Positions 52,556 through 59,946 of a DNA stretch of 63,666 nucleotides are shown here, in pieces. The notes under the pieces were generated by a model. The model ran no database searches. It worked only from the letters and a program-made list of their open reading frames with translations, and was not told the DNA's origin. The position numbers and the translations under genes are program-made. The stretch is taken from positions 1 to 63,666 of the forward strand of contig CAISYI010000016.1 of assembly GCA_903889595.1 (NCBI GenBank). Reading direction: 5' to 3'. Position 1 is the stretch's first letter. Every line of letters starts with the position of its first letter. The DNA comes from an uncultured beta proteobacterium (lineage in GTDB: Bacteria > Pseudomonadota > Gammaproteobacteria > Burkholderiales > Burkholderiaceae).

Positions 52556-54681
52556 GCAATGTTCAATCAAATCCATTACCTACTTATATCCAATCTCACC
52601 CAATGCTCGATCAGTGGTTTGCTCTAGATCAACTGCCTTTATTGACTGTTTATAGCGGAAAAGTTGAATTAGGTCAGGGTATTCAAACTGCATTACAACA
52701 AATTGCTTGCCAAGAGCTGGGTATTACACTGGATCAAATTCATTGGGTTGCTGGTAATACTTTCCATTCACCTAATGAGTGGTATACAGCAGGAAGTCAA
52801 TCCATCGAAAACGGTGGTGCATCATTACGTTGTGCACTCTCTCATGCGCGTTGGCTCTTTTTAAATGCTGCTGCGCAAGCATTAAATGTAAATGTTCATG
52901 ATGTTGAAATTAAAGCAGGCATTTTTTCTTGCCCAGGTGTATCAAAAACTGTCACATACTCAGAGTTAGCACCTCAAATTAATATTCATATTCCGATTGA
53001 GGCGCTTACTGAAGCTGTAGCCTCTTCATCTCAGGTAAAAGAAGAGATTATTGGCAAGAGTATTCCTAGAAAAGACTTATTGGATAAGTTATCTACAGGT
53101 GCTTTTATTCATGATGTGGTTTTGCCTGAAATGTACCATGCAAGAATGCTGCGCCATAGCCATGCACAATCTACGATTAAAGCGATTGATCTCGATGCAA
53201 TCAAGGCATTGAACGGTGTTGAGCAGGTGGTTTTGAGCGGTAGTTTTTTAGCTATTCTTGGTAAAAATGAAGCAGCCTTAGTTGCTAGTTTGCCAAAAGC
53301 TCATCAATGTGTTCAGTGGCAGTTGCCATCTTTTGTTGAACGTCAACGTCCCATTGAGGAGATTTTAACTACCTTACCATCAAGCGATAAGATGGTTTTT
53401 AACAAAGGTGAGGCTAGTGCTTCTGTGTCGCAAATGACAGCCAGATATACAAGACCTTTTATTGCACATGCATCAATTGGTCCGGCTTGCGCTTTAGCTC
53501 AAATGGTTGATGGACATTTAACAGTTTGGTCCCATACGCAAGGTTCACATTTATTGCGTGATCAAATTGCAGTTGGTCTAAGACAAGATGCTTCGACTAT
53601 CGATGTGATTCATTTGCACGGAGCCGGTTGCTATGGTCATAACAGTGCTGATGATGTGGCTTTTGATGCGGCTTTCATTACCCAACAAACAGGTTTGAAT
53701 GTTCGAGTTCAGTGGACCCGTGAGGAAGAGTTATCAGCAACCCCGTTTGGTTCGGCTAGTTTGATGCAGATTGAAGCTGGACTGGATGAGAATGGCAGAA
53801 TTGTTTCTTGGGAATCTGAGGTTTGGTCTCCAACCCATATCGCAAGACCTGGTTGCTGGCAAGGCACTATCAATCTATTAGGTGCTTGGATGATTGATCC
53901 TCCACATCCTGTTGATGCTACTCAAGATGTCCCTTTACCAAATGGTGGCGGATTACGCAATGCCGTTGCAATCTATGACTTTGCTCATCAAGCAATCCGT
54001 CATCATATGTTGCCTCAGGTACCTGTAAGAACTTCAGCGCTACGTAGTTTAGGGGCTTATTTAAATGTCTATGCCATTGAATCCTTTTTAGATGAATTAG
54101 CAGAGTCCATTGGCCAAGATCCGGTTGATTTACGTTTGTCTTACCTATCTGATCCACGCTCGATTGCTATTATTCAGCGTGTTGCACAAATGTCAAATTG
54201 GGCTAAACGTGATCAATTGCCAGAAGGAACTGCTTTAGGAATTGGTTTTGGACGTTATAAGAACTTTGGCGCTTACTGTGCAGTAGTGGTTCAGGTACGA
54301 GTTGAAGAGAAGATTCACGTTGAGAAAGTTTGGTCAACTGCTGATGCTGGCAGAATTATCAATCCTGATGGTTTACTCAACCAAATTGAAGGTGGGATTA
54401 TTCAAGCAATCAGCTGGACTCTCAAAGAACAAGCTACTTGGGATGACCTCAACATTACATCCAATACTTGGGATACTTATCCAATTTTGAATTTCTCAGA
54501 AGTTCCTGAAGTCATGGTTGAGTTACTTGATCAGCCTAGTGCGCCAAGTCTAGGCGGTGGAGAAGCTGCTGCTGGCCCGACGGGTGCAGCGATTGCGAAT
54601 GCACTCAATGCGGCTTTAGGTGTTCGTGCTAGACACTTACCGTTAAGTCCAGATCGTTTGGCTCAGCTCATCGCTAGTTAA
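52552..54681 (+). CDS. Molybdenum hydroxylase catalytic subunit, NicB/IorB type
   Basis: 709 residues. Visible: VELGQGIQTALQQIACQELG near residue 38, a GCYGHNSADDVAFDAAF molybdopterin segment near residue 360, and the C-terminal GGGEAAAGPTGAAIANALN with the catalytic Glu. The order of the segments is that of two-subunit nicotinate- or isoquinoline-type hydroxylases. The C-terminal cytochrome c domains found in NicB are missing and no cytochrome gene is adjacent. It probably hydroxylates a nitrogen heteroaromatic acid; the substrate is unknown. Confidence 0.87.
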   Translation: MSNVQSNPLPTYIQSHPMLDQWFALDQLPLLTVYSGKVELGQGIQTALQQIACQELGITLDQIHWVAGNTFHSPNEWYTAGSQSIENGGASLRCALSHARWLFLNAAAQALNVNVHDVEIKAGIFSCPGVSKTVTYSELAPQINIHIPIEALTEAVASSSQVKEEIIGKSIPRKDLLDKLSTGAFIHDVVLPEMYHARMLRHSHAQSTIKAIDLDAIKALNGVEQVVLSGSFLAILGKNEAALVASLPKAHQCVQWQLPSFVERQRPIEEILTTLPSSDKMVFNKGEASASVSQMTARYTRPFIAHASIGPACALAQMVDGHLTVWSHTQGSHLLRDQIAVGLRQDASTIDVIHLHGAGCYGHNSADDVAFDAAFITQQTGLNVRVQWTREEELSATPFGSASLMQIEAGLDENGRIVSWESEVWSPTHIARPGCWQGTINLLGAWMIDPPHPVDATQDVPLPNGGGLRNAVAIYDFAHQAIRHHMLPQVPVRTSALRSLGAYLNVYAIESFLDELAESIGQDPVDLRLSYLSDPRSIAIIQRVAQMSNWAKRDQLPEGTALGIGFGRYKNFGAYCAVVVQVRVEEKIHVEKVWSTADAGRIINPDGLLNQIEGGIIQAISWTLKEQATWDDLNITSNTWDTYPILNFSEVPEVMVELLDQPSAPSLGGGEAAAGPTGAAIANALNAALGVRARHLPLSPDRLAQLIAS

Positions 54682-54702
54682 TTTGAAGTCGAATAAAAGT
54701 AA

Positions 54703-54736
54703 AAAAGCCCTGAATTAGAAATAATTCAGGGCTTTT
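54703..54736. terminator. Bidirectional terminator
   Basis: Perfect 15-base stem AAAAGCCCTGAATTA / TAATTCAGGGCTTTT with a GAAA tetraloop, between the convergent molybdenum hydroxylase and GlcG-like genes. Confidence 0.92.
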
Positions 54737-54759
54737 AATATTAAGTAGTTAACTTATTT

Positions 54760-55197
54760 TTACTTATCACCTGTATCAGCAACTAAGCCAGCAGCTGTAA
54801 TACCTGCTACTGCGCAGATTTCGTCATTAATTGAAGTATCGCCTGTAATACCTACTGAACCAATAATTACTCCTTCAGCATTACGAATGAGAACGCCGCC
54901 CGGCACCGGTACCATTTTTCCACCAGACATCGCGTTTAAGGCAACGAAGAAACTTGGCATTGCTTCAGCGCGTCTTGCTAATTCGCGTCCACCAAAACCC
55001 ATTCCAAGAGCACCCCAAGCCTTACCCATTGCGATATCTTGTCTTAAAATACTGCAGTTATCTTCACGCAAGAGCGCTTTCATTTGACCGCCAGCATCTA
55101 AAACAATCACCGTTAGTGGGTGAAATTTCATTTCACGGCCTTTTTCTAAGGAAGTTTTAGCGATTAAAAGGGCTTGCTCTAAATTAACATTTGACAT
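54760..55197 (-). CDS. GlcG/HbpS-family protein
   Basis: 145 residues with the family's LTVIVLDAGGQMKALLREDN, FFVALNAMSGGKMVPVPGGVLIRN and GSVGITGDTSINDEICA segments. GlcG/HbpS proteins bind haem or small ligands, and many lie in catabolic operons without a defined reaction. It follows the flavin reductase gene by 48 bases on the same strand and probably shares its transcript. Confidence 0.82.
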   Translation of the reverse strand: MSNVNLEQALLIAKTSLEKGREMKFHPLTVIVLDAGGQMKALLREDNCSILRQDIAMGKAWGALGMGFGGRELARRAEAMPSFFVALNAMSGGKMVPVPGGVLIRNAEGVIIGSVGITGDTSINDEICAVAGITAAGLVADTGDK

Positions 55198-55245
55198 TTT
55201 GATCCTTCAAGATTGAGATGTAAGTTTTTAAAAATAAATGGAATA

Positions 55246-55782
55246 TTAAGCTGTATGATCTGCTGCTGAGTGGTACTTGCCCTTCCAGAAAAACAGTGGG
55301 GCGGTATGTTCAGAAGTATTGTAAGAATAGCTTAACACTTTTCCGATAAAGATTAAATGATCGCCACCTTCAACTTCATTTTCTTTGGTACAAACGAAAT
55401 GGCCAAGTGTTCCATCTAAAATCGGAATGCCATGTTCATTTAAATGATGGGGAATATCTTTGAATTTATCTTCACTTGGACGTGCAAAGTGATTAGAAAT
55501 ATCTTTTTGATCTTCCGCCAAAATATTGACAATAAAATAGGGCGATTCAATAAATGCTTGATGACTCGGCGCACCCCGAACTTGTGACCATAATACGAGT
55601 GGCGGGGATAGAGAAACAGAATTAAAGGAACTTACAGTTACGCCGAAAACCTTACCCTGTTTGTCAATGGTCGTGATGACAGTCACACCAGTTCCAAAAT
55701 GCCCTAATGCATTGCGGAAATCTCGTGAGTCAAATTCTGGACTTTGTTCTTGGGTATCTTTTGCACGATCTACTGGGCTCAT
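55246..55782 (-). CDS. Flavin reductase of a two-component monooxygenase (HpaC-like)
   Basis: 178 residues. FGTGVTVITTID near residue 31, VSSFNSVSLSPPLVLW near residue 49 and a GDHLIFIGKV motif near residue 140 define the flavin reductase-like domain. It makes reduced FMN or FAD for a partner oxygenase; the LLM monooxygenase at 58751-59839 in the same region is the obvious candidate. It is divergent from the hydrolase gene at 56036, with two TTGATCA motifs between. Confidence 0.86.
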   Translation of the reverse strand: MSPVDRAKDTQEQSPEFDSRDFRNALGHFGTGVTVITTIDKQGKVFGVTVSSFNSVSLSPPLVLWSQVRGAPSHQAFIESPYFIVNILAEDQKDISNHFARPSEDKFKDIPHHLNEHGIPILDGTLGHFVCTKENEVEGGDHLIFIGKVLSYSYNTSEHTAPLFFWKGKYHSAADHTA

Positions 55783-55817
55783 CTTTATCTCCGTTAATTT
55801 GTATAAATAGTAATCGC

Positions 55818-55994
55818 TTGATCATTAGAAGTCAATCTGATGAGATAAAACATTTAATCAGATTATTGAATATTCAGTTATAAATGGCATAAAAATTAGC
55901 TTTTATTAGGGAAAACCCATATTCAATAGGGGGTTTTACTGCAATGTTTTGCGAGATACTTGCCAATTGAGATTGACTATATTAAAGTGATCAA
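55818..55994. promoter_or_regulatory. Paired TTGATCA motifs in a divergent promoter region
   Basis: AATCGC-TTGATCA-TTAG on the plus strand (core 55818-55824) and GATCGT-TTGATCA-CTTT on the minus strand (core 55988-55994). One copy is about 36 bases from the flavin reductase start and the other about 42 bases from the hydrolase start, the position expected for an operator near each transcription start. Confidence 0.6.
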
Positions 55995-56035
55995 ACGATC
56001 CTTATTTTTAAAACAACATACACAAAGAGACAGAT

Positions 56036-56809
56036 ATGACAATTACTTCATTTCAATTAGAAGGGCTCAGTAATGCGCCTGTACTAGTGATCGGCAATTC
56101 CTTAGGGGCAAATTACTCTATGTGGGATGATCAAATTGAAGTCTGGAAAAAACATTTTTTAGTTTTACGTTACAACTACCGTGGACATGGCGATACCCCT
56201 GCAACGGGTGCAGTAGCTTCTACGGAAGATTTAGCCAAAGACATTATCGAACTTACAGACCAATTAAATATTCAAAAATTTCACTGGCTAGGTTTATCCC
56301 TTGGCGCAATGTTGGGCTTATATATGGCTGCCCATTACACAGATCGTGTTTTAAGTCTTTCAGCAGCCTGCTTTAGACATTCGCAAACGGATGAAACAAA
56401 AGCACAATGGTTAACACGTATTGCGACCGTAAATGAAAAAGGTGTGCAAGCAATTGTGGACGGTACAGCAGATCGTTGGTTAACTGAGGGTTATCGTTTG
56501 GCAAACCCTGCCGATGATCAAAAATTACGCAAAATGATTGCTACTACAAGTAATGATGGTTATATGGCATGTGGTACTGCCGTAATGACTTATGACTCAA
56601 GACCTTATGCAGCGAAAATTCAATGTCCAACCTTACTCATTAGTGGTGAGTTTGATATGGGTGCTCCAACTGCAGAGGTTGCTTCTTTAACTAAGGTGAT
56701 TCCAAATAGTCAACATGTGATGTTGCCAGCTGCGCATATCGCTAACGTTGAATGCAAGAGAGAGTTTGAATCATTAGTAGTGAATTTTGTTAATAATATT
56801 TCCGCTTAG
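56036..56809 (+). CDS. Alpha/beta hydrolase, 3-oxoadipate enol-lactonase-like
   Basis: 257 residues. Oxyanion region GNSLGANYSMWDDQ near residue 19, nucleophile elbow LGLSLGAML near residue 87 with Ser, acid in GEFDMGAPT near residue 207, and His in AAHIANVECKREF near residue 237, giving a complete triad. The overall pattern is PcaD-like, and related hydrolases open lactones or deformylate amides. First gene of a rightward operon with an oxidoreductase and a TetR gene. Confidence 0.83.
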   Translation: MTITSFQLEGLSNAPVLVIGNSLGANYSMWDDQIEVWKKHFLVLRYNYRGHGDTPATGAVASTEDLAKDIIELTDQLNIQKFHWLGLSLGAMLGLYMAAHYTDRVLSLSAACFRHSQTDETKAQWLTRIATVNEKGVQAIVDGTADRWLTEGYRLANPADDQKLRKMIATTSNDGYMACGTAVMTYDSRPYAAKIQCPTLLISGEFDMGAPTAEVASLTKVIPNSQHVMLPAAHIANVECKREFESLVVNFVNNISA

Positions 56810-56821
56810 AACGAGATAAAA

Positions 56822-57835
56822 ATGAATCCAGTAAATGTCGCTGTAATTGGTTATGGTTGGTGGGGAAAAATTATCACTGCTACCCTGCAAGCGAGTGAGT
56901 TTTTAAATGTTGTAATGGTCATCGAAAACGATCCGAATGTTGCTTCACTAGCAACTACTGATGGCCTCTCGATGGGCTTCGAAGTTGCTAGAGAGTTTAA
57001 TAATGCAATTGAAAATCCCAAAGTTGAAGCGATTGTTTTATGTACTCCGCATCAATTTCATGCTCAGCAGATTCAGTTAGCAGCCAACGCTGGTAAGCAT
57101 GTGTTTTGTGAAAAACCCTTATGTCTTACTTTTGCTGATGCTCAAGCTGCAATCGAAGCCTGTAACAAAGCTGGTGTCAAGTTAGGTATTGGACATGAGC
57201 GTCGTTTTGAGCCAGCAATAGTCGCCTTGAGAGAGGAGATAGCTAAGGGTACTTTAGGTACTATTTTACAAATCGAGGCCAATTTCTCACAGGATAAGTT
57301 TTTTGCATTACCCAAGGATAATTGGCGTTTGTCTAACAAGTTTGCTCCAGTTGGACCTTTAACAGCAACAGGTATACATTTAGTTGATCTTGCCATTGCT
57401 ATTTTTGGACCTGCCAAAGAAGTATGGGCAAGGCTAGCTACTCGGGGCAGTGATTTTGAAAATGGCGATACTTTAGGTATTATGCTCGCTTTTGAAGGTG
57501 GGGCAAATGCTTTGATTAGTGCAATTTTAGCCACACCATTTGATGGACGGTTTTGCGTTTATGGATCGCACGGTTGGATTGAAATTAGAGATAATACCCA
57601 CCCTGAAAACCCAACAGGTTGGAATGTGACGACACAATTACGTGGTCAAGAAAGAACTACCCATTTTATGCCACCAGCCCCAACGGTTCGTTTTAATTTA
57701 GAGGCGTTTGCAAAAGGTATTCGAGGAGTAAGCGACTATCCCGTTATGCAAACTGAAATGCTTGCCAATGTCGCAGCACTTGAAGCAATTATGCGTTCTG
57801 TCGAGACGAAGCAATTACAAATCGTGAAGCAGTAA
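56822..57835 (+). CDS. Gfo/Idh/MocA-family NAD(P)-dependent oxidoreductase
   Basis: 337 residues. Rossmann motif VIGYGWWGKIITATL at the N terminus, the conserved EKPLCLT near residue 99 and GHERRFEPA near residue 122 are visible. The family acts on sugar-like or hydroxy compounds. The gene lies between a hydrolase and a TetR gene with short gaps (12 and 22 bases). The substrate is unknown. Confidence 0.85.
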   Translation: MNPVNVAVIGYGWWGKIITATLQASEFLNVVMVIENDPNVASLATTDGLSMGFEVAREFNNAIENPKVEAIVLCTPHQFHAQQIQLAANAGKHVFCEKPLCLTFADAQAAIEACNKAGVKLGIGHERRFEPAIVALREEIAKGTLGTILQIEANFSQDKFFALPKDNWRLSNKFAPVGPLTATGIHLVDLAIAIFGPAKEVWARLATRGSDFENGDTLGIMLAFEGGANALISAILATPFDGRFCVYGSHGWIEIRDNTHPENPTGWNVTTQLRGQERTTHFMPPAPTVRFNLEAFAKGIRGVSDYPVMQTEMLANVAALEAIMRSVETKQLQIVKQ

Positions 57836-57857
57836 TTTCTTAAAAAGCGAATCTTAA

Positions 57858-58538
57858 ATGATTAAGTCAAATGATCTTGTCGTAAACAAACCAATCAATT
57901 CAGCACCTAGAAAACGTCTGAAGCGTGAGGAGCGTGATCGTGAGATTGCCGCTGCGGCTGTGGCATTTTTTGCAGAGGTTGGTTTTGATGGTGATACACG
58001 TGAGTTAGCTCGTCGTTTAGGTGTTACTCAATCGTTAATTTTTCGTTATTTTCCTAGTAAAGCTGCTTTAATCGAACGCGTCTATCAAGAGGTCTATGTT
58101 GGCAGATGGAACCCTTATTGGGAAACTATTATTGCTGATCGCTCAGTGCCCCTAAAAGATCGTCTTTTGAGGTTTTATAAAGACTACTCAAAAATTTCCT
58201 TGACCTACGACTGGGTCCGAATTTTTATGTTCTCAGGTTTAAAAGGGGAAGACATCAATACCCGGTATTTAAAGTTTTTGCGAAGCAGAATTTTAGAGCC
58301 CATCGCAATTGAGGTGAGGGCAGAGCTTGGTTTGCCGACGATTCAAGAGATTCCTCTCAAAGAAAGTGAAGTGGAATTGGCCTGGGGTATTAATTCAAGG
58401 ACCTTTTATTTAGGCCAACGTAGGTGGATTTTTAATATCCCACTATCGTTAGATATTGATGAGATTGTTGAACATACGATCATTACTTATTTGGCGGGTG
58501 CTAAAACAGTGGTGCCAATGTTGATTAAGCAAGACTAA
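57858..58538 (+). CDS. TetR/AcrR-family transcriptional regulator of the second catabolic region
   Basis: 226 residues. Helix-turn-helix near residues 25-70 (TRELARRLGVTQSLIFRYFP). Paralogue of the TetR protein at 10557-11252, sharing ERVYQEV, RWNPYW/RWKPEW and RRWIF/RRWIY. It is the only regulator gene in the region 41.6-59.8 kb and is the best candidate to bind the TTGATCA motifs in the neighbouring promoters. That assignment is an inference. Confidence 0.87.
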   Translation: MIKSNDLVVNKPINSAPRKRLKREERDREIAAAAVAFFAEVGFDGDTRELARRLGVTQSLIFRYFPSKAALIERVYQEVYVGRWNPYWETIIADRSVPLKDRLLRFYKDYSKISLTYDWVRIFMFSGLKGEDINTRYLKFLRSRILEPIAIEVRAELGLPTIQEIPLKESEVELAWGINSRTFYLGQRRWIFNIPLSLDIDEIVEHTIITYLAGAKTVVPMLIKQD

Positions 58539-58636
58539 GTAACTGTTTTTATTGTTTTTTTTAAATGTGATTGTTGTATTTCAATCATGTTTTATATTTT
58601 AAATCTCCTAGCTAGTTAGGGTATTTACTGATTGAG

Positions 58637-58667
58637 TTGATCATTTTTAAGCCTTATAAATGATCAA
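58637..58667. promoter_or_regulatory. Closely spaced inverted pair of TTGATCA motifs before the LLM gene
   Basis: TTGATCA on the plus strand (58637-58643) and the same core on the minus strand (58661-58667, AATCAA-TTGATCA-TTTA), 24 bases apart centre to centre, about two helical turns. The pair lies about 85-110 bases before the LLM monooxygenase gene. Confidence 0.6.
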
Positions 58668-58750
58668 TTGATTACTTTGTTTTATAATTTTAAAAATAAG
58701 TTATTTTGTAAACCATTTTATGCAGTTCAATTACCGATACGGACAAGCAA

Positions 58751-59839
58751 ATGAAAATTAGTACCTTTATGATGCCAATTCACCCACCAGGAAGAAATTT
58801 GGTGGAAACTTTTAATGAAGACAGAGAAGCTGTCATCCTTGCTGATCAATTAGGTTATAGCGAGGCTTATGTTGGAGAGCACGTCACTGATGCTGCTGAA
58901 ACGATTACCAACTCAATGATATTTTTAGCAACTTTAATTCATGCTACTAAACAAATTAAGTTAGGTACTGGTACGATTAATTTGCCGAACTCTCATCCAG
59001 CAGCCATCGCTGCTCAAGCTGCGATGATGGATCATATGTTAGAAGGTCGTTTCATCATGGGTATTAGCCCGGGTGGATTAATGTCTGATGCTGAAGTATT
59101 TGGTAACTTTAAGTCAGATCGCAATGCAATGTTTGTAGAAAGCATTAATACGATTTTAAAAATCTGGGACGGCGAAGCACCTTACAACATTGAAGGTGAA
59201 TATTGGAAAATCTCTACGCAAAATACGATGATCCCAGAAATTGGTCAAGGTTACATTATGAAGCCTTTCCAAAAGCCTTATCCTTTAATCGTAGGAACAG
59301 CTGTAGCCCCATATTCTAAAGGTGTTACTGAAATGGCTAAACGTGGCTGGCAACCAATTTCAGCAAACTTTTTAATGCCGGAATGGGTTGCAACACATTG
59401 GCCAAAATATGTAGAGGGCCGTGAAGCTGTTGGTGCAGTAGCTCACCCTGATGAATGGCGTGTCGCGAAGAGTATTTTTGTGGCGGATGATGATGCTACT
59501 GCACGTCGTTATGGTTTAGAAGATGGTGGCCCTTATTATGCTTACTTCAAATCACTCAGTCGTAAATTAGTGAATGGCGGTAGAAGTAATTTGTTTAAGG
59601 TTGATCCAAATATGCCAGACTCTGAGGTAACTCCAGAGTTTGTGACAAATCGTCTGGTTCTTGCTGGATCTGTGAACTCTGTAGTTGATCAATTACTAAA
59701 GTTTAGAGAAGAAGTTGGTGATTTTGGTAATTTACTTTATGCATGCCATGACTGGATGGATCCAGCCCTTGCAAAACGCTCAATGGAGCTCATGGCAACT
59801 GAAGTAATGCCACGAGTCAATGCAGCTATCGGGAAGTAA
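58751..59839 (+). CDS. LLM-class flavin-dependent monooxygenase
   Basis: 362 residues of the luciferase-like family. LADQLGYSEAYVGEHV near residue 31, IKLGTGTINLPNSHPAAIAAQAAMMDHM near 76-104 and RFIMGISPGG near residue 107 are characteristic. Such enzymes use reduced FMN from a separate reductase, here probably the protein at 55246-55782. It has its own promoter region and a strong terminator behind it, so it forms a single-gene unit. Possible action: oxygenation or opening of an N-heterocyclic ring, as RutA does. Confidence 0.87.
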   Translation: MKISTFMMPIHPPGRNLVETFNEDREAVILADQLGYSEAYVGEHVTDAAETITNSMIFLATLIHATKQIKLGTGTINLPNSHPAAIAAQAAMMDHMLEGRFIMGISPGGLMSDAEVFGNFKSDRNAMFVESINTILKIWDGEAPYNIEGEYWKISTQNTMIPEIGQGYIMKPFQKPYPLIVGTAVAPYSKGVTEMAKRGWQPISANFLMPEWVATHWPKYVEGREAVGAVAHPDEWRVAKSIFVADDDATARRYGLEDGGPYYAYFKSLSRKLVNGGRSNLFKVDPNMPDSEVTPEFVTNRLVLAGSVNSVVDQLLKFREEVGDFGNLLYACHDWMDPALAKRSMELMATEVMPRVNAAIGK

Positions 59840-59857
59840 AAACCTTAAGTAGTTCTT

Positions 59858-59896
59858 AAAAAAGACATATAAATCTGGAATTTATATGTCTTTTTT
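59858..59896. terminator. Bidirectional terminator after the LLM gene
   Basis: Perfect 17-base stem AAAAAAGACATATAAAT / ATTTATATGTCTTTTTT with a five-base loop. It separates the convergent LLM and amidohydrolase genes. Confidence 0.9.
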
Positions 59897-59946
59897 TTGA
59901 CTCTGGTGAATATTCAATTTTTTAAGACAATCATTTTCAATCAATA

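Noticed and set aside
41632-59839. Complete nicotinate (nic) or picolinate (pic) pathway
   Set aside because: No 2,5-dihydroxypyridine dioxygenase, maleamate amidase or maleate isomerase was found, so a named pathway cannot be assigned.
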